DNA of 35,259 nucleotides from Thermoplasmata archaeon (GTDB lineage Archaea > Thermoplasmatota > Thermoplasmata > Thermoplasmatales > Thermoplasmataceae): the NCBI GenBank assembly GCA_021833045.1, contig JAKBGP010000002.1, forward strand, positions 1-35,259, in the 5' to 3' direction. Both the position numbers and the translations under genes were made by a program. Every line of letters begins with the position of its first letter. The stretch's first letter is position 1. This document shows, piece by piece, positions 17,338 through 25,693 of the stretch. The notes below the pieces were generated by a model. The model was given only the letters and a program-made list of their open reading frames with translations, was not told the DNA's origin and did not search any database.

Positions 17338-17829
17338 ATGTACAGAGGCTCACTGACCATAATTGTATACAATTCATTCTCTGAGATAGCTCAGGAACAA
17401 ATACTGGAGAAATTCGAAGGTGTTGATTCACTAAACCTTCTTATAACCGATGGAATAATGCTCTCCCCTTCATTCCTCTCACATCTCTCAGTCAGAAATG
17501 TTAAGATACAGAGAATACTTACATCTCACCAGCTCATAAGGGTGATGGGGGAGCAGGAGACAACAGCATGTGCTATGGTTCTTAATAGCAGGGCAGTTGA
17601 GGACTGGGATTCAGAATCTGTAAGCTATATGATGGATGCAATGGCCGTATGGCCCATCACCCGTGGACTTTTTGCATTCGTTGAATTCATTGGGAAACCA
17701 CCCATAAGTGTGAGAACAAACCACTTAATGAAGAGAGCATTTTACATGCCAGATACAGGGGGTGATGAGAAATGGGCAGAAACACGTACACGTCAAGGCA
17801 GGTTATGGAAAGTCTTGCAAAGGCAATGA
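17338..17829 (+). CDS. Unrecognised 163-aa protein, first gene of the polB-like operon
   Basis: I do not recognise this family. The protein is soluble and looks alpha/beta: a strand (LTIIVYNS), a helix, a second strand (LNLLITDGI), then mostly helices and a basic end (TRTRQGRLWKVLQRQ). There is no Walker A motif. The layout is compatible with a degenerate RecA/RadA-like core lacking its P-loop, as seen in proteins beside PolB2 in some archaea, but this is a structural guess. Transcription seems to start at its own ATG. Its last 58 bp overlap the next gene, which overlaps the polymerase gene, so the three are likely translated as a set. Confidence 0.65.
   Translation: MYRGSLTIIVYNSFSEIAQEQILEKFEGVDSLNLLITDGIMLSPSFLSHLSVRNVKIQRILTSHQLIRVMGEQETTACAMVLNSRAVEDWDSESVSYMMDAMAVWPITRGLFAFVEFIGKPPISVRTNHLMKRAFYMPDTGGDEKWAETRTRQGRLWKVLQRQ
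17758..17766 (+). promoter_or_regulatory. Ribosome binding site of the 75-aa gene
   Basis: GGGGGTGAT differs by one base from the ideal GGAGGTGAT and stands 5 nt before the ATG at 17772, inside the upstream gene. It is the main evidence that the heavily overlapping small gene is real. Confidence 0.7.
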
Positions 17830-17999
17830 AGTCCATGGAGAGCTCCATGCCTGAAAGAGACAGGAGGTTATTTGATGAAATACTCCTCATGGGTAGGATT
17901 CATGCCTCTCAGATTGACCTTTCAAAGTTATCTCCAGAGACAGCCTTTCTCATATCAGTAATCATGGAAATGATGGATAGAATAGATCATGGGCAGTAG
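17772..17999 (+). CDS. Unrecognised 75-aa helical protein between the 163-aa gene and polB-like gene
   Basis: This small protein is predicted almost wholly helical, with methionine-rich stretches (MESLAKAMKSMESSM, ISVIMEMMDRI) and no cysteine or membrane segment. It may be a helical adaptor or a subunit of the polymerase; that is only inference from position. The start is supported by the strong SD at 17758-17766. It overlaps the upstream gene by 58 bp and the polymerase gene by 11 bp, which suggests coupled translation at a fixed ratio. An internal ATG at 17805 has a poorer SD. Confidence 0.62.
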   Translation: MGRNTYTSRQVMESLAKAMKSMESSMPERDRRLFDEILLMGRIHASQIDLSKLSPETAFLISVIMEMMDRIDHGQ

Positions 18000-19989
18000 A
18001 ACCATAGTCAATCTTACAGCAGGGAAAAATCCTGCACTCTGGATTTATGAAAATGGCAAAATACAATATGAAAAGATCCACTGGAGGAACTGGATATTCG
18101 TCACCGGAGACCAGTTTGATATGGAATTTCTTGAAAGGCAAATGGAAGATGCTGGAGATATAGTTTATGAACATTCGGTGGAAAGAGATGTATATTCAAG
18201 AATTGAAGGTTTGAGAATCTATATACCACAGATCAGGGAAAGGGAATTCATAAAAATAATAAAGGGCATAGGATATGGAAGGAAATTCAGGATATATAAT
18301 GGTCTCCTCGATCCTGGACTGAAGATCATGGCTGCCAGTAATTTAACCTATTTTTCCATAGAAAGCCCTCTGGATCATGATCCAGAAATACCCTACATGA
18401 AGTTCAATGTTAAATACAACGGATACAGATGGAAACATGCTGAAATAAATGGTGTGGAATTCACCAACGAAATGGATGCCATGAAATTCTTTATGGATAA
18501 TTTCCAGCGTTTTCCCATAATAATATACTACGATGCAACTTCAATGGCAACATTCCTTTCACGCATAGACATGATCATCGGTAAGAGGATAGGATACAGA
18601 ATAAGTGGTGGCAGATCATTCATGTCATATGGAAGAGTCTCATATTCCACACCTTCAATACACATAAATGGAAAGATATCAATAAATGGGAATTCTTTCA
18701 TGTATGAAGAAGGCGGCATTGAAGGCATATTTGAGATAAGTCGCATAACCGGGCTCTCTCCAGAGACAGTATGCAGGGTAACACCTGGAACTGCTGTATC
18801 ATCACTGGAAAACTACGAGGCCATAAGATCAGGGATTCTTATAATTACAGACAAGGATGATCATGAAGATCCAAAGCCACTGAGTGTTTTCATGGAAAGT
18901 GATCGTGGAGGATACGTATTTCAGCCGCTCCCGGGATTTTATCGAAATGTTTACGAGATTGACTTCTCGTCAATGTATCCATCCATAATGCATCATTTCA
19001 ATATGTCACCAGAAACAATAGGGACCGATAAACAGGTAAAACTCCCTGGGGATAATCCATACAGTACCAGCGTTTTGAAAGGATTCATCCCCTCATCACT
19101 TGACATACTGCTCAAGAGGAGACTTATATACAAATATAATAAGAGGATAAGAAGAGATTTTGAACTGAGGGATAAGGTTCTGAAATGGCTTCTTCTAACA
19201 TCCTTTGGATACACAGGTTTCAAGAACGCAAGGTTTGGAAAGATAGAGATGCATGAAGCCATAACTTCCGTTGGAAGATGGGCACTTGAGACGGCCATGA
19301 GGATAGGCGAATCTGAGGGTTTCACTCCCATACATGGAATTGTGGATTCACTGTTTATTCAGGGAAATGGGAACATACAAAATCTTCTGAAAAGGGTGAG
19401 GAAGAACACATCCATAAATATAGTGATGGATGGATACTATAAGTGGATGGTGTTTCTGCCAGCAAGATCTGGTCTTGGTGCGTTAAACAGATATTTCGGA
19501 CTGAAATATGACGGGAGCTACAAGGTGAGAGGAATAGGGATTAGACGTTCAGATTCTCCGTCACTGGTAATAAGGGCTCAGGAAGATATACTGAGGCTAC
19601 TTGAAGAACTTGAGCCGGGGGTAAATGATCACTCCATATACACAAGATATATAGAATTAAAAGACAGATATGTAAGAAACATTGACAGATTTCCGAAAAG
19701 CGATTTTTCACTCACTCTGAGGCCGTCAAAATATTATGGGGATTATATGATTAAGAACATACAGAAAGCATCAATGGAATCGCTGATGGAAGATGGGATC
19801 GAGATCATGCCAGGGCAATCCATGAATGTAATAATCAATGATTCAGTAAAAAAGGTTGTTAACTTTGATGATCAACCGGTTGACAGGAAGTTCTACACCA
19901 GGATTCTTCTTAGAAACTTTGAGCCATTCGATTTTCTCTTCTCCAAACTCATTGTAAAAAAGCAATCAGATCTTTCATGGTGGTTCTAA
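17989..19989 (+). CDS. Divergent B-family DNA polymerase (PolB2-like) with altered catalytic motifs
   Basis: This 666-aa protein aligns by motif with family B polymerases but is shorter than replicative archaeal PolB (about 770-800 aa). Motif A is DFSSMYPSIM with D325 intact. Motif B keeps K399 and a glycine, but the usual NSxYG reads LTSFG. Motif C reads HGIVDSLF: the first aspartate of DTD is I451 and the second, D453, is kept. In the exonuclease domain, Exo I is FSIES (S123, E125) instead of DxE, and the Exo II region (IIIYYDATSMATFL) lacks the usual Asn and Asp, so proofreading is probably absent. The pattern resembles archaeal PolB2, linked in Sulfolobales to error-prone damage tolerance. 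It may be a weak or specialised polymerase or a structural factor. It is last in a three-gene overlapping operon. Confidence 0.85.
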   Translation: MGSRTIVNLTAGKNPALWIYENGKIQYEKIHWRNWIFVTGDQFDMEFLERQMEDAGDIVYEHSVERDVYSRIEGLRIYIPQIREREFIKIIKGIGYGRKFRIYNGLLDPGLKIMAASNLTYFSIESPLDHDPEIPYMKFNVKYNGYRWKHAEINGVEFTNEMDAMKFFMDNFQRFPIIIYYDATSMATFLSRIDMIIGKRIGYRISGGRSFMSYGRVSYSTPSIHINGKISINGNSFMYEEGGIEGIFEISRITGLSPETVCRVTPGTAVSSLENYEAIRSGILIITDKDDHEDPKPLSVFMESDRGGYVFQPLPGFYRNVYEIDFSSMYPSIMHHFNMSPETIGTDKQVKLPGDNPYSTSVLKGFIPSSLDILLKRRLIYKYNKRIRRDFELRDKVLKWLLLTSFGYTGFKNARFGKIEMHEAITSVGRWALETAMRIGESEGFTPIHGIVDSLFIQGNGNIQNLLKRVRKNTSINIVMDGYYKWMVFLPARSGLGALNRYFGLKYDGSYKVRGIGIRRSDSPSLVIRAQEDILRLLEELEPGVNDHSIYTRYIELKDRYVRNIDRFPKSDFSLTLRPSKYYGDYMIKNIQKASMESLMEDGIEIMPGQSMNVIINDSVKKVVNFDDQPVDRKFYTRILLRNFEPFDFLFSKLIVKKQSDLSWWF

Positions 19990-19993
19990 ATCT

Positions 19994-21094
19994 TCATTCT
20001 ATTATTTCAAATATTTTCTGTATAAGGACTGAAACTGGTAGATCGCCCATGAAAAATCTCTTTTTAACCCCCTTTCCCCTGCCTAAACTTTCCCTCACAC
20101 CCTCAACTATATCAAGAGATTCCAGGTGTCTTATTGCCCTGTAGATAAGAGGAAGATCTGGGATTGGTTGATCCCTTGTTTCAAAATTTACTCCTATCTG
20201 ATCGGTTATATGTTCCATGGTTGCATCAATGTTTCTTTCAAGTATCTGACAGATAGACAGGAGGATCAGCAGTTCTTTCTGATCCAGTTCCATCAATTTA
20301 CTTTCAGTAATATACGGGTTGATCATTGCAGAAGCCTTCCTGACAGTTTCCATGTCAATTGTCCTTCTATTGTCATATTCACTGATGAATGCAGCTTTCT
20401 GCAATATTTCTATGGCCATCCTTGCACTTCCAGATCTTTCGCTTATTGACGCTATGCCATCAATTATTTCTGGCTCAATAACACCATCATAAAGCGATTC
20501 CTTAGACCGGTGATCCAGAATGCCTGAAAGATCTGACGTTGAATATTTATTAAATTTCATTTCGTTGAAAATACCGATTCTTCTGATCTCCCTGGATGTC
20601 ATGTGCAGTGCAGGGTTATCAACTGATGCGAGGATCAGACCCATCCTAAGATCATAGAGCTCTGCCGACCTGAGCACATTGTATAATCCATCTGGATCAG
20701 TCTTTACAAGATTCAGACATTCATCCACAACAAGTATAATGGGCATGGAGGTAGATCTCTTGAGTGCCATGAATAGAGAATCAAATGGCTGTTTCTCGGA
20801 GACCTGTTTTCCAAGTGAACCAAGTATCTTTACCACAATTCTCTTGAAGGAACCTACTGATATGGCATTTTCATAGTGGAAATAACATCCAGTTTCCATG
20901 GATGCAAGAAATCTAAGTGTAACAGTTTTACCTGTACCTGACTGACCGTAGATAAAAATGTTGCTTGATAAACCTCTCATTACTGGAAATACTACATTCT
21001 TCCGTAAAGAATCTATCTCATTATCTCTGTTAATAAGGTACCCTGGAATATAAGATGTCTCCAGGGGTTCAGGATTTTTTATTATTTTTCCCAA
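19994..21094 (-). CDS. cdc6: Orc1/Cdc6-family replication initiator
   Basis: Archaeal Orc1/Cdc6 proteins bind origins and help load MCM. This 366-aa protein has an AAA+ domain with Walker A GQSGTGKT (50-57) and Walker B LVVDEC (D124, E125), a sensor region near LILASVDN, a lid domain, and a C-terminal winged helix (about 285-366) for DNA binding. Length is slightly short but normal for the family. The start is TTG at 21094, directly after the TAA of the radical SAM gene, with no strong SD, so translation may depend on re-initiation. It ends 4 bp from the convergent polB-like gene. I see no ORB-type repeats nearby, so an origin here is not supported. Confidence 0.9.
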   Translation of the reverse strand: MGKIIKNPEPLETSYIPGYLINRDNEIDSLRKNVVFPVMRGLSSNIFIYGQSGTGKTVTLRFLASMETGCYFHYENAISVGSFKRIVVKILGSLGKQVSEKQPFDSLFMALKRSTSMPIILVVDECLNLVKTDPDGLYNVLRSAELYDLRMGLILASVDNPALHMTSREIRRIGIFNEMKFNKYSTSDLSGILDHRSKESLYDGVIEPEIIDGIASISERSGSARMAIEILQKAAFISEYDNRRTIDMETVRKASAMINPYITESKLMELDQKELLILLSICQILERNIDATMEHITDQIGVNFETRDQPIPDLPLIYRAIRHLESLDIVEGVRESLGRGKGVKKRFFMGDLPVSVLIQKIFEIIE

Positions 21095-22777
21095 TTATGC
21101 TCTTGCAAGTGCCGATAGGGATGTGATTTCCCTGGAATGCTCTACTCCATAGTGCTTCACTTTCTCTATATCCACTCCCATCTTTGCAGCCCTCTTTTCG
21201 ATGTATTTCATCATAAGATATCCACCACCGGAAATAAGTGATCCTGTTCCTATCCTTGATAAGAAGTTACCATCGGTGTCCCTGAAACCATCTCTTGTGG
21301 CCATTTTTGAAAGATGTCTGTAGGATGCATAGTAAACTGCCATCATATCCTTTGTGAGCATATTTGTGTTGAGCGATCTGGACTTTATTCTCCCAAGAGG
21401 AACATTTACAAGTGGTGTGACTGTAAACTCAAAAGGTCTGCCACCTTCAGAGTATGAGTTACTGAGTCTGTTTATCATTTCAACCGTTTGCCAGTTATCA
21501 TCTTCAGTCTCTTCGTTCTGACCAACCTGTAATGTGAATGCCGGTCTCCAGTAATTCTTTGTTTCTACGTATACTCCCTGCCAGACAATATCCAGCCAGC
21601 TTCCGTCTGGACCAATTCTGAGTGGAAGGGTCTTGTTAGGCATATGTTTTTTGGCAAGTTCATCACTACCAGTCTCCACTCCTGTTTGGATACCTATCCA
21701 GTTCCTCGGTCCTGTTTTAAGTATCTTTGAAAGTTTTTCCATCATTTCTGGATAACCTGCAGGTATGGAAACACGTCCATGGGTCGGATTTGACGTCTTG
21801 ATACCCTTAACATTCATTACTGCCGTTAGAAGTTCTGATAGTGCTTCTTCATTTGGTGCAAATAAATTGCCGTGCTTGTAACCGAAGAATTCATCTGAGT
21901 GAAGCCACCCATTAGTTATCCCGGCGGATGCATTTATCTCAAGTTCAGCAACGATATTTTCGGTAGGCTCATATCTAAGCGGTCTTAGTGTTACTTCACA
22001 GAAATCACACCCCACACCACAACCTCTCATAACTTCAACCATTCCCTTCATGGAAGGTGCAACAATTCTAGGTATCTCCTCAAGTCTCGGGTATGCTGCC
22101 TTGGAAAATCCTCTTGAAAGGAAAAGTGGATCATTTATTGTAACTCTTTTGAAGTTTTCATCATAACTTACAAAACCAGTTCTGAAAACATTTTTGTCTA
22201 TATCACCTGATGCTATCTGATCAAATAACATTGGTGCAATATCATCTGCCTCACCTGAAAATACATAGTCGTAATGATATTTCTCTATCTCGTCTCTTAG
22301 AATTGTAAATTCCCATACTCCTGGTCCACCAACGATCAGTTTTGCCTTCTTTCCCTTCCTTACCACGTTGATTCTATCCATCAGTTTATCCCAGTCTCTC
22401 CTTACCCATGCATCGAGATTACCTCCAAAAAGTGCATAGTAGGACATTGTTGTCGGTCCGATACCCAGTGGATCCATAGTTGAAACAGCTATGATTTCCG
22501 TGTCATCCTTGATAAAATTCTCAAGATGATCTTCGTGTGCAACTGCTATTTCTTCTCTCTTGAATTTAGTAAGAAGACTGGCTTCAAGCTTCCTTATGGC
22601 ATATGGTGCAAATACTGTTTCTCCATTTGGTTTAGCAGGGGGAGCAGGCCCCTTCAGGAATTTGTAAACTCTTTCTGGTATTGCCTTTCCAGGCGCACAG
22701 GGTAGAAAATCTAAAAGTGGAAAATTCCTGTATTCATAACTCAATGTGCTATCCGATATTAATACAAATCTCGTCAT
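21095..22777 (-). CDS. Radical SAM protein with N-terminal cobalamin-binding-like domain
   Basis: This 560-aa protein has the radical SAM [4Fe-4S] motif CxxxCxxC (C253, C257, C260) in RGCGVGCDFCEVT. Upstream, residues about 90-190 resemble a Rossmann-like B12-binding fold (IAVSTMDPLGIGPTT, KLIVGGPGV, YDYVFSGEADD), though no DxHxxG cobalamin ligand is visible. The TIM-barrel continues with GWLHSDEFF and WIGIQTGVETGS. The class includes methyltransferases, methylthiotransferases and ring-forming enzymes; substrate not predictable. SD GGGTGA precedes the ATG, and a TATA-like AATATTTATG lies near 22815-22825. It is the lead gene of an operon with cdc6. Confidence 0.86.
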   Translation of the reverse strand: MTRFVLISDSTLSYEYRNFPLLDFLPCAPGKAIPERVYKFLKGPAPPAKPNGETVFAPYAIRKLEASLLTKFKREEIAVAHEDHLENFIKDDTEIIAVSTMDPLGIGPTTMSYYALFGGNLDAWVRRDWDKLMDRINVVRKGKKAKLIVGGPGVWEFTILRDEIEKYHYDYVFSGEADDIAPMLFDQIASGDIDKNVFRTGFVSYDENFKRVTINDPLFLSRGFSKAAYPRLEEIPRIVAPSMKGMVEVMRGCGVGCDFCEVTLRPLRYEPTENIVAELEINASAGITNGWLHSDEFFGYKHGNLFAPNEEALSELLTAVMNVKGIKTSNPTHGRVSIPAGYPEMMEKLSKILKTGPRNWIGIQTGVETGSDELAKKHMPNKTLPLRIGPDGSWLDIVWQGVYVETKNYWRPAFTLQVGQNEETEDDNWQTVEMINRLSNSYSEGGRPFEFTVTPLVNVPLGRIKSRSLNTNMLTKDMMAVYYASYRHLSKMATRDGFRDTDGNFLSRIGTGSLISGGGYLMMKYIEKRAAKMGVDIEKVKHYGVEHSREITSLSALARA

Positions 22778-22921
22778 TTTTTCACCCTCAGTCAGTTAAA
22801 AACTTATGGTTCATAAATATTTTGAAAATACCGTTAAACATAAATAGATAAATTCGCATCGTATTTACCAGTTTTTTCATTACATTTAATTGATTTTTAC
22901 TAAATAACATATCTTAACTAC
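22778..22921. other. AT-rich spacer holding the radical SAM/cdc6 promoter
   Basis: This 144-bp spacer is AT-rich. Its left end holds the SD and probable promoter of the radical SAM gene; the right end follows the stop of the exported 175-aa protein. I see no tRNA, repeat or short gene. Confidence 0.4.
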
Positions 22922-23449
22922 TCACATTTTTGCCAGACCGAAACCGGTTCCATCAGCTCCATCGTTAGATCCTATAACCAAGATCGTAACAGGATACACT
23001 GTGTTACTGTTTTCAGGATTGAATGTTTGCATATTTTCAAACGCAGTTAATGAAACCATCATTTTTAGGTTTATTATGGTATTATTCTTAAAGTTAGTCA
23101 CTGTGATGTAATTGTATTTATCCGTTGAATTTACTACCAGTCCATTATAAGTGGATGACGTATTGATGAAAGATGTAAGGTTTGTTTGGCTACCAGAACC
23201 GGTTGAAACATTACCAAAGGAAAATACAGAAACAGTGGATGCGTCTGTCTTCACTGTTATGTTAAATTCTATGCATCCGGGACTTTTGACAAATACCAGA
23301 TCCTTTTGTGATTGTGCTGCAGTAACGTTCAGATAACCGCCTGTTGTAGATAGGGCGGTCTTGCTGTTGAATATTGTCACATAAGTCATTCCAGAAAATA
23401 CAACAAGAAGTGCCACAGTTAAAACTATAGCTCCTTTTCTGCCTAACAT
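22922..23449 (-). CDS. Exported or membrane-anchored small protein
   Basis: I do not recognise this 175-aa protein. The N-terminus (MLGRKGAIVLTVALLVVFSGMTYVTIF) is a basic residue cluster plus one hydrophobic segment, acting as a signal peptide or anchor. The rest is an extracytoplasmic beta-rich domain with about seven N-x-S/T sequons (for example NVT, NIT, NLT, NNT), one cysteine, and the glycine-rich end DGADGTGFGLAKM. It could be a pilin-like or solute-binding surface subunit, but I see no type III signal-peptide cleavage motif. It is divergent from the MFS exporter, sharing a 104-bp spacer with an inverted repeat. Confidence 0.7.
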   Translation of the reverse strand: MLGRKGAIVLTVALLVVFSGMTYVTIFNSKTALSTTGGYLNVTAAQSQKDLVFVKSPGCIEFNITVKTDASTVSVFSFGNVSTGSGSQTNLTSFINTSSTYNGLVVNSTDKYNYITVTNFKNNTIINLKMMVSLTAFENMQTFNPENSNTVYPVTILVIGSNDGADGTGFGLAKM

Positions 23450-23494
23450 AAGATGTGATTACATTTGCATATAAAATAGTTATTAATATTTCAT

Positions 23495-23519
23495 TACTTA
23501 ATCAATTATGAATTAAGTA
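23495..23519. repeat. Inverted repeat, candidate operator for the MFS exporter
   Basis: TACTTAAT (23495-23502) and ATTAAGTA (23512-23519) form a perfect 8-bp inverted repeat with a 9-nt spacer. It ends at the edge of the MFS gene's TATA element, where a bound repressor would block TBP/TFB. The size and symmetry fit a MarR/PadR/TetR-type dimer site. Confidence 0.55.
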
Positions 23520-23526
23520 TTTATAC
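23518..23526 (+). promoter_or_regulatory. TATA element of the MFS exporter gene
   Basis: TATTTATAC is centred about 32 nt before the ATG at 23554, giving a very short leader. It abuts the inverted repeat at 23495-23519. Confidence 0.5.
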
Positions 23527-23553
23527 AACCCTGAAATACAAGCTTGATTAAAG

Positions 23554-25308
23554 ATGGTTCAGTACAAATGGGTTGCATTATCTAATACTACACTTGGTGT
23601 TTTGATGGCTTCAATTAACAGCACCATTGTGTTAATATCCTTACCAGCTATCTTCAAAGGTATACATTTGAATCCTTTCCTGGGTTCATCTTTTCAATAT
23701 CTGCTCTGGATACTGATGGGTTACATGATGGTAACCGCAGTGCTATTGGTTACATTTGGGAGATTATCAGATATATTTGGAAGAGTCAGGTTATTTAACC
23801 TTGGTTTTCTTATTTTTACAGTAGGTTCCATATTGCTTTATCTTACACCCGGAACGGGAGATACAGCGGGACTTGAATTAATTCTATTCAGGATGGTTCA
23901 GGCAGTTGGAGCTTCATTCTTATTTGCAAACTCTGCAGCAATCATAACAGACAGTTTCCCCGCAAATGAAAGGGGAAAAGCCATGGGGCTAAACCAGATA
24001 GCGGCCCTTGCTGGATCCCTTATTGGTTTAATTCTTGGAGGAATACTTGCTACAATATACTGGCGAGATGTGTTTCTGGTGAGTGTTCCGGTTGGTATTA
24101 TAGGTACAGTATGGTCATATGCAAAGCTTAAGGAAACCTCAACACGTCACGAGAAACAAAAATTGGATATTCCAGGGAATATTGCGTTCGCTGGAGGTCT
24201 AACACTGATACTTCTCGGCGTAACTTATGGTCTTATGCCATATGATAACTCAAGCATGGGATGGGGAAATCCGTATGTAATTGCTTCAATGGCGATCGGC
24301 GTAATTCTGGTTATTGCATTCATATTCATAGAAAGGGCAGTTGAACAGCCAATGTTTAACCTCTCATTATTCAAAAACAGGGCGTTCGCAACTGGAAGTT
24401 TTGCAAGTATGCTACAGTCAATGGGAATGGGTGGTCTGATGTTCATGATAATCATTCTTCTTCAGGGAATCTGGCTACCATTGCACGGTTACAGTTACAG
24501 TTCCGTACCATTCTGGGCTGGGATTTATACCATCCCTATGATGCTGGGATTTGTGGTGTTCGGTCCAGTTAGTGGCGCTTTATCGGACAAGATAGGAGCC
24601 AGACTTATATCCACGGTTGGCTTAGTAATAAGTGCAGTTGCATTCCTGTTACTTGCAACCCTACCATATAACTTCGCGTACGTTCCATTTGCCCTGATGC
24701 TATTTATGATGGGATCAGGAATGGGAATGTTCGCTGCTCCAAACATAACAGCGGTAATGAATTCAGTAAAGCCACAGCTAAGAGGTGTTGCCTCAGGAAT
24801 GAGAGCGACCTTGCAAAACACAGGTCAAACAGCAAGTATGGGTATATTCTTCACAATCGTTCTTGTATATCTAACAAGACTCATACCGGGTTCTTTCGGT
24901 CCTGCACTTGCAACATCCGGTGCACCTGTTCTCATACCAATATTTGATAAGCTGCCTCCAACCTCAGCACTGTTCTCAGCATTTCTTGGCTACAATCCAG
25001 TAGGTACAATTCTTTCAGAACCCGCACTGGCTGGATTAAGTGCCTTAATACCACATTCAGTAATCGTAACACTTGAAGGAAAGATATGGTTCCCAACTGC
25101 ACTGGCAGGATCATTCATGACATCTCTAAGGATGGCATTCATAGCTGGATTCTTCATCTTCATTGTGGGAGCAATACTTTCAGCACTGAGGGGAAAGAGG
25201 GTTATATATGACGATTCCAAGAAGGAGGTTGTAAATGAATCTGGATCATCCTCTCCTTCGCCATCTGTATCTCCTTCAACAGTGAAGACAGAGGAAGTAA
25301 GAAACTAA
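23554..25308 (+). CDS. MFS drug/solute exporter, DHA2-type (14 TM)
   Basis: This 584-aa major facilitator protein has about 14 hydrophobic segments. Motif A is [13 protein letters not shown] between TM2 and TM3; motif C-like [10 protein letters not shown] is followed by [14 protein letters not shown], the hallmark of the EmrB/QacA (DHA2) branch. These transporters exchange protons for drugs, dyes or metabolites, a gradient that is very steep in acidophiles. An extra loop (about 445-500) carries prolines and glycines, and the C-terminal tail is hydrophilic and serine/proline-rich ([11 protein letters not shown]). The promoter region has a palindrome overlapping the TATA area, so a repressor elsewhere may control it. 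Substrate unknown. Confidence 0.88.
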   Translation: MVQYKWVALSNTTLGVLMASINSTIVLISLPAIFKGIHLNPFLGSSFQYLLWILMGYMMVTAVLLVTFGRLSDIFGRVRLFNLGFLIFTVGSILLYLTPGTGDTAGLELILFRMVQAVGASFLFANSAAIITDSFPANERGKAMGLNQIAALAGSLIGLILGGILATIYWRDVFLVSVPVGIIGTVWSYAKLKETSTRHEKQKLDIPGNIAFAGGLTLILLGVTYGLMPYDNSSMGWGNPYVIASMAIGVILVIAFIFIERAVEQPMFNLSLFKNRAFATGSFASMLQSMGMGGLMFMIIILLQGIWLPLHGYSYSSVPFWAGIYTIPMMLGFVVFGPVSGALSDKIGARLISTVGLVISAVAFLLLATLPYNFAYVPFALMLFMMGSGMGMFAAPNITAVMNSVKPQLRGVASGMRATLQNTGQTASMGIFFTIVLVYLTRLIPGSFGPALATSGAPVLIPIFDKLPPTSALFSAFLGYNPVGTILSEPALAGLSALIPHSVIVTLEGKIWFPTALAGSFMTSLRMAFIAGFFIFIVGAILSALRGKRVIYDDSKKEVVNESGSSSPSPSVSPSTVKTEEVRN

Positions 25309-25693
25309 AATTTTAAAAATTTTAATAATAGATTTTAAACTACGCATAAATTATTACTAAATTAAAATGTCTTTCCACAATTTATAGAAATGGAAGAGTT
25401 CATTTTTAGAATGTTTCAATGCAATGAACATTTTACTATTTGACATATTAAAATTATTTTATAATGCTCTGAATACAAAATTTCTTTGAATTGAGAGAGT
25501 TTAAGATAGTTTATACATCTAATAACCGATAAACATTAGACTTGAAAAAGAAAAGTAATTATTGTGAAAACTAAATTAAAATAACAGAAATGTATATATA
25601 TATATAAAAGCATTTATATCTGTAATAAGGTAAAAATAAATCAGTATTAATCTATGTTCCTTGACTCTATATATTAAAAGGAGGTATACTTAA
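25309..25693. other. AT-rich intergenic region with inverted repeat and TA repeat
   Basis: This 385-bp spacer has no convincing gene. It holds T/A runs just after the MFS stop (possible terminator). It also holds an inverted repeat GTTCATT (25398-25404)/AATGAAC (25423-25429) with an 18-nt loop, a TA run at 25592-25606, TATA-like elements near 25598-25620, and the strong SD of the next gene at its right end. A small RNA around the inverted repeat is possible but unproven. Confidence 0.45.
25679..25685 (+). promoter_or_regulatory. Ribosome binding site of the 173-aa ectoprotein gene
   Basis: AGGAGGT stands 8 nt before the TTG at 25694. It decides this non-ATG start and implies a transcript with a leader, probably driven from the TATA elements near 25598-25620. 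Confidence 0.7.

Noticed and set aside
19990..22921. Replication origin beside the cdc6 gene
   Set aside because: No ORB-like repeats or long AT-rich unwinding region could be found between polB-like, cdc6 and the radical SAM gene; the only spacer has a promoter and no repeats.
25592..25606. TA repeat as a microsatellite switch
   Set aside because: It lies far from the start codon of the next gene and probably is just part of a TATA-rich promoter region.
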